64,000 nt of DNA from Nitratireductor soli (GTDB lineage Bacteria > Pseudomonadota > Alphaproteobacteria > Rhizobiales > Rhizobiaceae), in assembly GCF_001050155.1 (NCBI RefSeq), contig NZ_LFVY01000002.1, positions 269,519 to 333,518 on the forward strand, in the 5' to 3' direction. The notes beneath the pieces are model-generated. The model saw nothing but the letters and a program-made list of their open reading frames with translations, had not been told where the DNA came from and ran no database searches. Shown piece by piece: positions 43,479 through 52,528 of this stretch. The translations under genes were made by a program, and so were the position numbers. Numbering within the stretch: position 1 is the first letter of the stretch; each line of letters opens with the position of its first letter.

Positions 43479-44054
43479 CTATGCGTGCGCTACCGCCGAA
43501 GGGTCGATCCAGCCAATATTGCCATCGGCGCGCCGGTAAACGATGTTCACTTCGTTGTTTGCGGCGTTGCGGAAGACGAAAACCGGATTGTCCTTGGTGT
43601 CTAGCTCCATGACGGCGGAAGCAACGGACATCGTGCTGAGCGCCATCTTCGATTCGGCGACCACCGTCGGCGCGTAATCCTCCGGTACTTCATCCTCCTC
43701 GTCGGCGACGGCCGCCATCACGCGATAGGCGATGTCCATCGGATTGATGCCCTGGGCGGGACTGTGGGACTTCAGCCGGCGCTTGTAGCGGCGCAGCCGC
43801 TTCTCGATCCGCTCGGCGGCGGCATCGAAAGCGAACTGCGGATCCTGCGCCTCGCCGGTCCCCTGCAGCACCATTCCCGTGTCGAGGTGAACCATGCAAT
43901 CGGCGGAATAGCGGGATCCTGCCTTCTCGACAGTCACGCGACCGGCAAACCCGCCGTCGAAGTACTTGTCGACAGCTTCGCCGATCCGCTCCTCGATGCG
44001 CGAGCGGAATGTCTCGCCGATGTCCATGTGCTTCCCGGAAATGCGTAAGCTCAT
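43479..44054 (-). CDS. hpf: Ribosome hibernation promoting factor, long form
   Basis: 191 aa. N-terminal RaiA/HPF domain (~1-100: LRISGKHMDIGETFRSRIEERIGEAVDKYF) and a C-terminal long-HPF domain (~130-190, VYRRADGNIGWIDP) that dimerises 70S ribosomes into 100S. The linker is acidic (ADEEDEVPEDY). Located between rpoN and ptsN. Confidence 0.95.
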   Translation of the reverse strand: MSLRISGKHMDIGETFRSRIEERIGEAVDKYFDGGFAGRVTVEKAGSRYSADCMVHLDTGMVLQGTGEAQDPQFAFDAAAERIEKRLRRYKRRLKSHSPAQGINPMDIAYRVMAAVADEEDEVPEDYAPTVVAESKMALSTMSVASAVMELDTKDNPVFVFRNAANNEVNIVYRRADGNIGWIDPSAVAHA

Positions 44055-44279
44055 CTGAAAACAGACCTTTCCTGATCAGACATCGAACGGTGTGAGTTTA
44101 TACGTGTGGCTTGCATGTACAAGGTGCCGCGGCGGATTGTGATGTTCGTTTCGGCCGCGTTTTCCTTTTCCGATGTTCAGCGCGTTGGACAACCGTCAAA
44201 GCCATCTCGGGCCCAAAGCTCCATGCGGGCGGGCTTCTAGTGGCTTAGCCTGTGCTTGTCAATCGACGGAGGGAACTGC
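44055..44279. other. Gap between rpoN and hpf
   Basis: 225 bp with no recognisable gene. It should hold the rpoN 3' end signals and the hpf promoter. No strong hairpin or consensus promoter stood out. Confidence 0.4.
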
Positions 44280-45809
44280 TCACGCCGCGCTGCGTCCGCC
44301 ACCGGAGGCCGCGGCCAGCATCTTCTTCTCGCGCCGGCGTTGTACCGAAGATGGAATGTTGAGCGCTTCCCGGTACTTGGCGACGGTGCGTCGGGCGATG
44401 TCGATGCCTTCGCCGTGCAGGATATCCACAAGTGAATCGTCCGACAGCACCGCCTCCGGCCGTTCATCGTCGATCAACTGGCGGATGCGCCCGCGCACCG
44501 CTTCGGACGAATGCGCTTCGCCGCCGGACGCCGATGCCAGCGCCGAGGAGAAGAAATAGCGCAGTTCGAACGTGCCGCGCGGCGTCATGATGTATTTGTT
44601 GACCGTTACCCGGCTGACGGTCGATTCATGCATGCCGATGGCGTCGGCCACGGTGCGCAGGTTGAGCGGCCGCAAATGGCTGACGCCGCCGACGAGGAAA
44701 GCATCCTGCTGGCGGACGATTTCCGAAGCGACCTTGAGGATCGTCTTGGCGCGCTGGTCGAGGCTGCGTGTCAGCCAGTTGGCGTTCTGCAGGCATTCCG
44801 ACAGGAATTGGCGGTCGGCGTCGCGCGTCTGCGCCGCTATCCGCGCATAATAGGGTTCGTTGACCAGCACGCGCGGCAGCGTTTCCGGGTTCAGCTCGAT
44901 CGCCCAGCCGCCATCGCTCGCCGCCTTGACGATCACGTCCGGCACGATCGGATCGGCTGTACCGGTGGAAAACATCATGCCGGGCTTCGGGTCGAGCGTG
45001 CGGATTTCCGCCAGCATGTCGGCCAGATCCTCCGCATCGACGCCGCACAGGCGGCCAAGGGCCTGAAAGTCGCGCTTGGCCAGGAGATCGAGATTGTCGA
45101 TCATCGCCCGCATTGCCGGGTCGTAGCGGTCGCGGGCGATCAGTTGCAGGGCGAGGCATTCGGCCAGCCCGCGGGCGAAGAGCCCCGGCGGATCGAAGGT
45201 CTGGCAGGTCGCAAGCACGGCTTCCAGTGCTGTGCGGCGTGCGCCGATACGGTCGGCGATCTCATCGAGATCGGCCAGCATGTAGCCTGCCTCATCGAGC
45301 CCTTCGGCAAGCTCATGCGCCATCAGAAGATCCGCCGGGTCGGTGAACGCCAGGGCGATCTGTTCGTTGACATGGTCGCGCAAGGTGCGCGCCGCCGCCG
45401 TCGTGCCCTCCAGGTCGTAGGAGCCGCTGCCGGCCGCCTGCAGCCCGTTGCCGCCGGCGGATTTCCACTGCGCCGACAAGTCGGGGCCGATCCGGTCATG
45501 GGTGCCGGGATCGTCGGGGAACAGGTTTTCCAGCGAGGCATCGAGCTTGTCGGAGATTGCCTCGGCGGTGTTGTTGCCCCGGTCTTCTCCATCGGAACTG
45601 TCCCGGGCTTCACTTTGTGTTTCGCCGTCGCGCCATTCACCGGCGCCGTCCTCCCCGCGCTCCAGCAGGGGATTGCGCTCGATCTCGGCGTCGAGAAAAT
45701 GCGCCAGCTCCAGATGCGTCATCTGCAGCAGCCGGATCGACTGCAGCAATTGCGGCGTCATGACCAATGATTGTGTCTGACGCAGGTGGAGTTTCGGTGC
45801 AAGCACCAT
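44280..45809 (-). CDS. rpoN: RNA polymerase sigma-54 factor
   Basis: 509 aa. Region I is Gln/Leu-rich (LHLRQTQSLVMTPQLLQSIRLLQM), region II acidic (~50-110). Region III carries the core-binding part and the HTH (LRTVADAIGMHESTVSRVTVNKYI). The RpoN box ARRTVAKYRE is near the C-terminus. It serves activator-dependent promoters. Upstream lies lptB, downstream hpf and ptsN, the widely conserved cluster. Confidence 0.97.
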   Translation of the reverse strand: MVLAPKLHLRQTQSLVMTPQLLQSIRLLQMTHLELAHFLDAEIERNPLLERGEDGAGEWRDGETQSEARDSSDGEDRGNNTAEAISDKLDASLENLFPDDPGTHDRIGPDLSAQWKSAGGNGLQAAGSGSYDLEGTTAAARTLRDHVNEQIALAFTDPADLLMAHELAEGLDEAGYMLADLDEIADRIGARRTALEAVLATCQTFDPPGLFARGLAECLALQLIARDRYDPAMRAMIDNLDLLAKRDFQALGRLCGVDAEDLADMLAEIRTLDPKPGMMFSTGTADPIVPDVIVKAASDGGWAIELNPETLPRVLVNEPYYARIAAQTRDADRQFLSECLQNANWLTRSLDQRAKTILKVASEIVRQQDAFLVGGVSHLRPLNLRTVADAIGMHESTVSRVTVNKYIMTPRGTFELRYFFSSALASASGGEAHSSEAVRGRIRQLIDDERPEAVLSDDSLVDILHGEGIDIARRTVAKYREALNIPSSVQRRREKKMLAAASGGGRSAA

Positions 45810-45954
45810 CGATAAGCGCCCCTTCTCTGCCCGGCAGACATTGCCGGGACGGGGCTGGATTCAATTGGCCCGACTTTTGCTTGTCAAGCGCTATGAGGGA
45901 AAACCGTTACCGGCGACTTGCCAGGGAATGCCCGGTGCGGGCGCTTTCTGCTCG

Positions 45955-46767
45955 CTAAAGGGTAAAACCTTCACCGAGATAGAGGCGGCGCACATCGGCA
46001 TTGCCGACGATGTCGTCGGGGCGACCATGGGTCAGCACCTGGCCGGCGTGGATGATGTAGGCGCGGTCAATCAGGCCCAGCGTCTCGCGCACGTTGTGAT
46101 CGGTGATCAACACGCCGATGCCGCGCGCGGTCAGGTGGCGCACCAATTGCTGGATATCGGTGACGGCGATCGGATCGATGCCGGCGAACGGCTCGTCCAG
46201 CAGCATGAAGTTCGGCCGGCTGGCAAGCGCCCGGGCGATCTCCAGACGCCGCCGCTCGCCGCCCGAAAGGGCGACGGAGGGCGATTTGCGCAGATGGCTG
46301 ATGTTGAATTCCTCAAGCAGCGCATCGAGGTTCTTGTCGCGCTCCTTGCGGTTCGGTTCGACCACTTCGAGGATGGCGCGGATGTTCTGCTCGACGCTCA
46401 GGCCGCGAAAGATCGAGGCCTCCTGCGGGAGATAGCCGATGCCGAGCCGTGCGCGGCGGTACATCGGCATCGACGTCACGTCGTGGCCGTCGATGTGGAT
46501 CGTGCCCTTGTCGACGGGCACCAGGCCGGTGACCATGTAGAAACAGGTGGTCTTGCCGGCGCCGTTCGGCCCGAGCAGGCCGACAGCCTCGCCGGCGCGC
46601 ACGCCGATGGAGACGCCGCTGACCACCTGACGGCCCTTGTAGGCCTTGGTCAGGCCACGGGCGATCAGCGTGCCCTTGTAGTTGCGGCCATTGCCGGCCG
46701 CCGTGCCGTTCGCCGGGTTCTCGGCGGCCGGCTTTCCGGTTGGCTGCTTGCGTTTTCGGGAGATCAA
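45955..46767 (-). CDS. lptB: LPS export ABC transporter ATP-binding protein LptB
   Basis: 270 aa. Walker [10 protein letters not shown], signature [15 protein letters not shown], Walker [12 protein letters not shown], switch His in [11 protein letters not shown] basic ~30-residue N-terminal extension ([15 protein letters not shown]) precedes the domain. It powers LPS extraction with LptFG, using LptC and LptA encoded just upstream (6 nt from lptA). Confidence 0.96.
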   Translation of the reverse strand: MISRKRKQPTGKPAAENPANGTAAGNGRNYKGTLIARGLTKAYKGRQVVSGVSIGVRAGEAVGLLGPNGAGKTTCFYMVTGLVPVDKGTIHIDGHDVTSMPMYRRARLGIGYLPQEASIFRGLSVEQNIRAILEVVEPNRKERDKNLDALLEEFNISHLRKSPSVALSGGERRRLEIARALASRPNFMLLDEPFAGIDPIAVTDIQQLVRHLTARGIGVLITDHNVRETLGLIDRAYIIHAGQVLTHGRPDDIVGNADVRRLYLGEGFTL

Positions 46768-46773
46768 GACTGC

Positions 46774-47331
46774 CTACCGCTTGTTCTGGGAGCCAGGCGT
46801 CAGCAGCATCTTGACGCGGCCGGCGGAATTGCCGCCCTTGCAGCCATCGAGCTTGGCCAGGCCGCTCTTCATCTGCACGGTCAGCTTGCAGCCGACGATG
46901 ACATTCTCGCCTTCCGACAGCACGACCTCCTTGCCCGACAGCTCAAGCACCTCGGTCTTCATGTCGAACGTGCCGCGGTCGCCGGTCGCCACCTGCGTTT
47001 CGGATTTCAGATAAACGTTGCCGTCCACCTCGAGCCGGTCGATATTGGCGCTGCCGGTGGCCGCCGAGCCGCCGTCGTTGACATAGTAGACGGTCATCTT
47101 GCCGGATTTGAGCAGGGTCTGCCCCTGCACCACCGAGACATTGCCCGAAAAGACGGCGACGTTCTCGCCCTCGCGCACTTCCAGCCTGTCGCTCTCGATC
47201 TGGATCGGCTCGTCGCCGGAAAGCTGCAGCCCGGTAAGGCGGCTCTGTGCGTCCTGGGCGAATGCGGCGGCTGGCAGGCTCACCAGAAGCCCCAGTCCGA
47301 AAAACAGCCGGGAGAGCCGGTTGATGCGCAT
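46774..47331 (-). CDS. lptA: LPS transport periplasmic protein LptA
   Basis: 185 aa. Signal peptide ~1-25 (ends AAFAQ). OstA/LptA beta-jellyroll (~38-165: PIQIESDRLEVREGENVAVFSGNVSVVQG) that bridges inner and outer membranes. It is 10 nt downstream of lptC and just before lptB. Confidence 0.94.
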   Translation of the reverse strand: MRINRLSRLFFGLGLLVSLPAAAFAQDAQSRLTGLQLSGDEPIQIESDRLEVREGENVAVFSGNVSVVQGQTLLKSGKMTVYYVNDGGSAATGSANIDRLEVDGNVYLKSETQVATGDRGTFDMKTEVLELSGKEVVLSEGENVIVGCKLTVQMKSGLAKLDGCKGGNSAGRVKMLLTPGSQNKR

Positions 47332-47341
47332 TGTATTCCCC

Positions 47342-48067
47342 TCAATTCCCCTGGGTGGTCGTCTGTTCCGTGGTCTTCGCCGTCTGGCGAACCTGCGAAG
47401 GATCGATTGTCACGCGCACGCGCTTGTCGAACACGAACACTTTTCCACCGTCGCTTGCGGCGAATGAATCGGCTGCAATGCGCGTTCCGTCAAGCTCGAT
47501 CTCGACCGGTTTCGACGTTTCGAGACTGCTGCCCCCGATGTCGATCTGCGCCGATTCGAGGATCGCGGTGATGCCCGAAGTCGTTTTCAGCGAGATACGG
47601 CTGTCGATATCCAGCCTGTTTTCCCCACGGTTGTAGACACCGTCGGCCGCTTCGATGGTGGCGAAATTCTCCTTGTCGACCGGCACGCGCGCACGAATGC
47701 CTTCCAACTCGATGATATCCTCGCCGCCGATCTTCTGCCGGGCGCGTTCCGCCGTCATCTTGTAGGGCAGATCGTCGCTGGTGAAACCGTTCAGCTCCGG
47801 GCTGGACATCACCAGCGAGCCGCCCTCGATCGAAGCCGTCGCCAGATCGACCGCGCCACGCGGCACCGACGAGAGGAAGGAATAACCCAGGAAAGCCACG
47901 GTGAGGGCAACCGCCGACAGCGGCAGCAGGAATTTCAGCAACCGCACCCGGTGCGAGTGGCGCGTGGCGCGCGCGAATGCGTCGGCGCCGCGCTCGCTGC
48001 CGTGGATCGCGTGCCGCCGGGCGTCGTCATTGCGCGCCTTGGCTTCACTAGTGATTGGCTCACTCAT
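47342..48067 (-). CDS. lptC: LPS export protein LptC
   Basis: 241 aa. A basic N-terminal region, one TM anchor (~44-66: LLKFLLPLSAVALTVAFLGYSF) and a periplasmic LptC/YrbK domain (ELNGFTSDDLPYKMTAERARQ; REDNRLDID-like repeats). It receives LPS from LptB2FG and passes it to LptA. First gene of the lptC-lptA-lptB operon. Confidence 0.93.
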   Translation of the reverse strand: MSEPITSEAKARNDDARRHAIHGSERGADAFARATRHSHRVRLLKFLLPLSAVALTVAFLGYSFLSSVPRGAVDLATASIEGGSLVMSSPELNGFTSDDLPYKMTAERARQKIGGEDIIELEGIRARVPVDKENFATIEAADGVYNRGENRLDIDSRISLKTTSGITAILESAQIDIGGSSLETSKPVEIELDGTRIAADSFAASDGGKVFVFDKRVRVTIDPSQVRQTAKTTEQTTTQGN

Positions 48068-48411
48068 ACTGCTGTTCCGCTAACTCGGGGCCGGGCGCCA
48101 TCATGAGACCTGATCGAACACGCGATGGACAAAATCAGCGTCGTGCCTGTTTGAAAACACAAAGCCCATGACGCCAGCGAACATTCGCCGACGATAAACC
48201 TGATATGCATGGCTGGAAAATTCCAGGCCCTCGGTACGCCCTCAATTTTTGAATTCCACCCCAATATGGCTATTTTTGGATTAACGACAATGATTTAGGC
48301 GCAGTTTCCCATGCTTCGGCCGGCATTTTCCCCGCGCGCGGCGGGTGGCGGCCGATTCTTGCACAAAGGCGGTAGCCCCTAAACATCGTTTCGACTAAAA
48401 GGCGCTGGTTC
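48068..48411. other. Non-coding region between divergent lptC and sppA
   Basis: About 340 bp, more AT-rich than its neighbours, with no credible gene on either strand. It should contain the lptC promoter. Homopolymer-like patches (CTCAATTTTTGAATTCC, a short palindrome near 48241-48256) are visible. A small RNA cannot be excluded. Confidence 0.4.
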
Positions 48412-48546
48412 ACTAGTGCAACGCTTCAATTGAAATGAAGGCTCTGCATTCATTTCAATTGAAGTAAAATTGCCCTAGTTTCAATAATTTAGTGGCCTGC
48501 TTTTCCCAGCCGAACCCACCGGTTTGGTTGGGGCAGGACACCAGCA
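48412..48546. repeat. Mosaic palindromic element upstream of sppA
   Basis: Opens with CTAG (48413). A perfect 16-bp-armed palindrome, CTTCAATTGAAATGAA (48424-48439) with its complement (48449-48464), is followed by CTAG (48475) and a decayed copy of the CCTGC..AACC/GGTTTGGTTGGGGCAGG stem. It is nearly identical over its last 60 bp to the element at 28259, and it lies in the sppA promoter region. Confidence 0.85.
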
Positions 48547-48572
48547 TCATTCCCGTTGCAAGCGAGGCGGAC

Positions 48573-49535
48573 ATGTCCATTCGAGCGGATGATCTGATCG
48601 ACCGGCGGCGTCTCAGACGCAAGCTGACATTCTGGCGCGTGGTGGCGCTCGCCGTCGTCGTGCTTGCCATCGCCTTCGCCACCCGCAGCCTGCTCGGCGA
48701 TTCGGCCGGCATCGCCTCCGATCATATTGCCCAGGTGAAGATCACCGGCACCATTCTCGAGGACGATGAATTGCTGGATCGGCTCGACCGCATCCGCAAG
48801 GCGCCCTCGGTGAAAGGCGTCATCGTCACGGTCGATTCGCCCGGCGGCACGACCGCCGGCGGCGAGGCGATCTATGAGGAGATCCGGCGGCTGGCCGGCG
48901 AGAAGCCGGTGGTGGCACAGGTCGGCACGCTGGCGGCCTCCGCCGGCTACATGATCGCCAGCGCCACGGATCACATCGTCGCCCGGCAATCCTCCATCGT
49001 CGGCTCGATCGGCGTCCTGTTCCAGTTTCCCGACGTGACGGGGCTGATGGAAAAGCTCGGCATCAAGCTTGAAGAGATCAAATCCTCGCCGCTCAAGGCG
49101 GAGCCTTCGCCGTTCAATCCGACGACGGATGAGGAACGGGCGATGATCCGTTCGGTGATCCTCGACAGCTACGACTGGTTCGTCGACCTGGTGACCGAGC
49201 GTCGCCCCCTGTCGCGCCAGGAGGTGCTGAAATTGGCCGACGGCGCGGTGTTCACCGGTCGCCAGGCTGCCGAGCACAAGCTGGTCGATGAACTGGGCGG
49301 CGAACGCGAGGCGAAGGCCTGGTTGGTTTCAAAGGGCGTAGGCGAGAATCTCGAGGTCGTCGAGTGGAAGAAAAGGCAGATCGGCGGAAGTTTCTTCCTG
49401 CCCGAGATGGCGTCGCGCTTCCTGGGAACGCCGACGAGCGCCGTCGAAATCCTGCGCGAGCTCGGTGCTGACCGTATGTTCCTTGACGGTCTGCTGTCGG
49501 TCTGGCAACCTGAAAAAAACAAATTGCCTCACTGA
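48573..49535 (+). CDS. sppA: Signal peptide peptidase SppA (short form)
   Basis: 320 aa from the ATG at 48573 with GAGG upstream. One N-terminal TM (~24-44). S49 protease core: VDSPGGTTAGGEAIYEEI, nucleophile Ser in TLAASAGYMIAS, and general-base Lys in SSPLKAEPSPF. Degrades cleaved signal peptides. The single-domain form is usual in alphaproteobacteria. ihfB follows 78 nt later. Confidence 0.92.
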   Translation: MSIRADDLIDRRRLRRKLTFWRVVALAVVVLAIAFATRSLLGDSAGIASDHIAQVKITGTILEDDELLDRLDRIRKAPSVKGVIVTVDSPGGTTAGGEAIYEEIRRLAGEKPVVAQVGTLAASAGYMIASATDHIVARQSSIVGSIGVLFQFPDVTGLMEKLGIKLEEIKSSPLKAEPSPFNPTTDEERAMIRSVILDSYDWFVDLVTERRPLSRQEVLKLADGAVFTGRQAAEHKLVDELGGEREAKAWLVSKGVGENLEVVEWKKRQIGGSFFLPEMASRFLGTPTSAVEILRELGADRMFLDGLLSVWQPEKNKLPH

Positions 49536-49613
49536 AAAACCAAGCAAAATCATCTTGGTGCCAGGCATGCAGGGCGACGGGAACAAGTCCAATCCAGCGG
49601 CGGAAAAGAATCC

Positions 49614-49898
49614 ATGATCAAGTCAGAGCTCGTGCAAACGATCGCCAATCGCAACCCGCATCTTTACCTGCGTGACGTGGAAAACATCGTCAACGCGATC
49701 TTCGAGGAAATCTCGGATGCGTTAGCCGACGGCAATCGCGTCGAACTGAGAGGGTTTGGCGCCTTCTCGGTCAAGAACCGACCCGCCCGCGTCGGGCGCA
49801 ACCCGCGCACCGGCGAATCGGTCGAGGTCGAGGAGAAATGGGTGCCATTCTTCAAGACTGGCAAGGAATTGCGCGAGCGGCTCAACATCGAGAAGTAA
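49614..49898 (+). CDS. ihfB: Integration host factor subunit beta
   Basis: 94 aa. The HU/IHF fold with [48 protein letters not shown] (the DNA-intercalating Pro arm) and the IHF-beta tail. Bends DNA; relevant to sigma-54 promoters, whose factor is encoded ~4 kb away. The sppA-ihfB-lapA order is common in rhizobia. Confidence 0.96.
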   Translation: MIKSELVQTIANRNPHLYLRDVENIVNAIFEEISDALADGNRVELRGFGAFSVKNRPARVGRNPRTGESVEVEEKWVPFFKTGKELRERLNIEK

Positions 49899-49909
49899 AG
49901 CAATTCCAG

Positions 49910-49955
49910 GAAAAGTGGGAACCGGTTTTCCCTCCGGAACTGCGCAAAAGCCAAA
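49910..49955. repeat. Diverged mosaic hairpin after ihfB
   Basis: GCAATTCC(a)GGAAAA...TTTTCC(c)TCCGGAACTGC. The inner GGAAAA/TTTTCC stem and the surrounding sequence match the module at 23046 and 61092. It may terminate ihfB transcription. Confidence 0.65.
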
Positions 49956-50037
49956 AAGAGCATCTCCGTGACGTGGAGAAACCTGGAAGCACTCCAGCAT
50001 CCCTTCCGGGATGACCACATCCAGCAATGGGCACCTC

Positions 50038-50358
50038 ATGGCCAACCGCATTCTTCTTGTCCTCGTTCTTGTGCCGTTGGCGGTGATCATCATCGCTCTG
50101 GCGGTCGCCAACCGGGGTGCCGCGCTTTTCACGCTCGACCCTTTCAATCCTGGCAATCCGGCGCTAACCGTTGAATGGCCGTTGTTCATCTACCTGTTTG
50201 CAGCACTTGGGCTCGGCCTGATCCTCGGCAGTCTCGCCACCTGGTTGCGGCAGGGGCGCTACCGCCGCATCGCCCGCGAGCGCAAGAAGGAAGTCGACAA
50301 GCTGCGCGAGACGACCATCCGCGCCGGCGGCGCGCCGCAACTCCCGCACAAACCCTGA
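50038..50358 (+). CDS. lapA: LapA domain (DUF1049) membrane protein
   Basis: 106 aa from the ATG at 50038 (an ATG at 50011 is possible). Two TM segments (~3-22 and ~42-66, FIYLFAALGLGLILGSLATWL) and a basic, coiled-coil C-terminus. LapA-domain proteins help assemble or regulate LPS synthesis in other bacteria; this is not established here, so the symbol is tentative. Confidence 0.8.
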   Translation: MANRILLVLVLVPLAVIIIALAVANRGAALFTLDPFNPGNPALTVEWPLFIYLFAALGLGLILGSLATWLRQGRYRRIARERKKEVDKLRETTIRAGGAPQLPHKP

Positions 50359-50385
50359 TACCCAACCAAACGACGGCGATCACCG

Positions 50386-51354
50386 ATGCTGACAATCTCT
50401 GCCGCGCAAGTCGATGCCTGCCTGGACCATGCGGGCCTGGTGGAGACGCTGCGCGAGGCGTTCCGCAAGGGTGCCGTGCAGCCCGTGCGTCATCATCACA
50501 CGGTTGAACGGCCCGAAGGCAGCGATTCGACGCTGCTGCTGATGCCGGCCTGGAGCGATTTCGCCACGCTTTCCACCGGTGAGAACGGCTATGTCGGCGT
50601 CAAGATCGCCACGGTCTCACCGGACAACAATGCGATTGGCAAGCCGGCGGTGATGGCGGTCTATCTGCTGATGAACGGCAGGACGGGGGAGCCGTTGGCG
50701 CTGATCGACGGTCAGAGCCTCACCGTTTGGCGCACGGCCTGCGCTTCCGGGCTCGCCGCGTCCTATCTGGCGCGACAGGATGCCTCGCGCCTGCTGATCG
50801 TCGGCGCCGGCGCGCTGGCGCCGCTGCTGGCGCGCACCCACGCGGCGGTCCGGCCGATCCGCACGGCGCGCATCTGGAACCGTTCGCCCGAAAACGCCGA
50901 GAAGGTTGCGGCCCTGCTGCGCGCCGAAGGCATGGATGCGGCCGTGGCTGACGATCTCGACCAGGCTGTCGGAGATGCCGACATCGTCTCCTGCGCCACC
51001 TTGTCGACCGTGCCGCTGGTGCGTGGCGCTGCCTTGAAGCCGGGCGTGCATGTCGATCTCATCGGCGCCTTCACGCCGTCGATGCGCGAAAGCGACGACG
51101 CTGCCGTTTCGCGCGCCTCCGTGTTCGTCGACACGCGGGCCGCCGCAGTGAAGGAAGCCGGCGACATCGTGCAGGCGCTGCAATCCGGTGCCTTGAAGGA
51201 AGAGGACATCAAGGCAGATTTCTACGAGCTGACGCGTGGTGAAAAGCCGGGCCGCACGAGCGACGACGAGATCACCCTGTTCAAATCCGTCGGTGCGGCG
51301 ATCGAGGACCTGGCGGCCGGCATTGCCGTTTATGAGCGGCATGGCCGGAATTGA
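50386..51354 (+). CDS. Ornithine cyclodeaminase / mu-crystallin family protein
   Basis: 322 aa. N-terminal dimerisation/substrate domain (MLTISAAQVDACLD, GVKIATVSPDN) and a Rossmann NAD(P)-binding domain (LLIVGAGALAPLLARTHAAVRP). DADIVSCATLSTVPLVRG and LIGAFTPSMRESDD are family motifs. Members include ornithine cyclodeaminase, alanine dehydrogenase and imine reductases; no neighbouring gene narrows this. Its 3' flank has a composite hairpin. Confidence 0.87.
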   Translation: MLTISAAQVDACLDHAGLVETLREAFRKGAVQPVRHHHTVERPEGSDSTLLLMPAWSDFATLSTGENGYVGVKIATVSPDNNAIGKPAVMAVYLLMNGRTGEPLALIDGQSLTVWRTACASGLAASYLARQDASRLLIVGAGALAPLLARTHAAVRPIRTARIWNRSPENAEKVAALLRAEGMDAAVADDLDQAVGDADIVSCATLSTVPLVRGAALKPGVHVDLIGAFTPSMRESDDAAVSRASVFVDTRAAAVKEAGDIVQALQSGALKEEDIKADFYELTRGEKPGRTSDDEITLFKSVGAAIEDLAAGIAVYERHGRN

Positions 51355-51373
51355 TTCCATGGATGTAACGTGT

Positions 51374-51417
51374 TGGAGCGCCCTTGTGTAGCGTCCAAAT
51401 GGACGCACGGCGCTCCA
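51374..51417 (+). terminator. Two-stem hairpin after the cyclodeaminase-like gene
   Basis: Outer 9-bp stem TGGAGCGCC (51374-51382) with GGCGCTCCA (51409-51417) and inner 6-bp stem GCGTCC-aaat-GGACGC (51391-51406). It starts 19 nt after the stop. No long U-run follows, so it is a likely but not classic terminator. Confidence 0.55.
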
Positions 51418-51502
51418 GTTGCCTGCCGGCGATGCCTGTGGCAGAAGCGCGGGCAATGATGCCGGACTGGGATGCCGGACTGGCGGAGACCCGGAGAGCC
51501 CA

Positions 51503-52528
51503 TTGAAGCCTGCGCGCGCCAAGCACCGGAATGACCGGCGCGAACCCCGAAAATCATCCGAGCCGCGTGAGAAGCCGCAGCGGCAGGCCGAAGCTGTCTC
51601 TCGCCCCGCGCCACCGCGCGGTGCGGGAAAACTTCCCGATGAGCGCTTGCCGGTCATCCTCGAAGTGCTGCCCAATGACGACTACGCGCTGATTGATTCC
51701 GGCGCTGGGCGGAAGCTCGAGCAATACGGCCCCTATCGCATCGTCCGGCCGGAAGGCCAGGCCATCTGGCAGCCGGCGCTCGGACCCGCCGAATGGGACA
51801 CGGCGGACGCCGTCTTCACGGGCGATACGGACGAAGAAGGCATGGGCCGCTGGCGCTTCCCCAGGGAGGTGCTGGGCGAGACCTGGCCGATGCGCCATGA
51901 CGGGATCGATTATCTCGGCCGCTTCACCTCGTTTCGCCATGTCGGCGTGTTTCCCGAGCAGGCGACACATTGGTCGCACATGGAGACGCTGGTGCGCGGC
52001 GCGGGACGCCCGGTGAAGGTCCTGAACCTGTTCGGCTATACGGGCCTCGCCTCGCTGGTCGCCGCCCGCGCCGGCGCCGAGGTGACCCATGTGGACGCCT
52101 CGAAAAAGGCGATCGGCTGGGCGCGCGAGAACCAGGAAATGGCCGACTTGACCAACAAGCCGATCCGTTGGATCTGCGAGGACGCCGTGAAATTCGCCGA
52201 GCGCGAGGAACGGCGCGGCAACGCCTATGACATCGTCCTGTTCGACCCGCCGGCCTATGGTCGGGGACCGAAAGGCGAGGTGTGGCAATTGTTCGATGAC
52301 CTGCCCTATCTTGCCGGCCTGTGCCGCTCCATCCTGACGCCGAAGCCGCTTGCCGTGGTGCTGACGGCCTATTCGATCCGCGCCTCCTTCTTCGCCATTC
52401 ATGCGCTGATGCGCGACACCTTCGCCGGCATGGGCGGCTGCGTGGAATCGGGCGAACTCGTCATTCGCGAGCGATCGGCGGGCCGGGCGCTGTCGACCTC
52501 GCTGTTCTCGCGCTGGGTGGCCCCATGA
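51503..52528 (+). CDS. Class I SAM-dependent methyltransferase (RlmI-like, rRNA type)
   Basis: 341 aa from a TTG at 51503 with GGAGAG upstream; upstream in-frame ATG choices are unsupported. Basic N-terminal ~40 residues, then a domain with LPVILEVLPNDDYALIDSGAG and the Rossmann methyltransferase (VLNLFGYTGLASLVAARAGAEVTHVDAS, then VLFDPPAYGRG). The DPPAYGRG motif IV resembles RlmI-type 23S m5C enzymes, but the substrate is not proven. Overlaps the next gene (ATGA). Confidence 0.82.
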   Translation: MKPARAKHRNDRREPRKSSEPREKPQRQAEAVSRPAPPRGAGKLPDERLPVILEVLPNDDYALIDSGAGRKLEQYGPYRIVRPEGQAIWQPALGPAEWDTADAVFTGDTDEEGMGRWRFPREVLGETWPMRHDGIDYLGRFTSFRHVGVFPEQATHWSHMETLVRGAGRPVKVLNLFGYTGLASLVAARAGAEVTHVDASKKAIGWARENQEMADLTNKPIRWICEDAVKFAEREERRGNAYDIVLFDPPAYGRGPKGEVWQLFDDLPYLAGLCRSILTPKPLAVVLTAYSIRASFFAIHALMRDTFAGMGGCVESGELVIRERSAGRALSTSLFSRWVAP

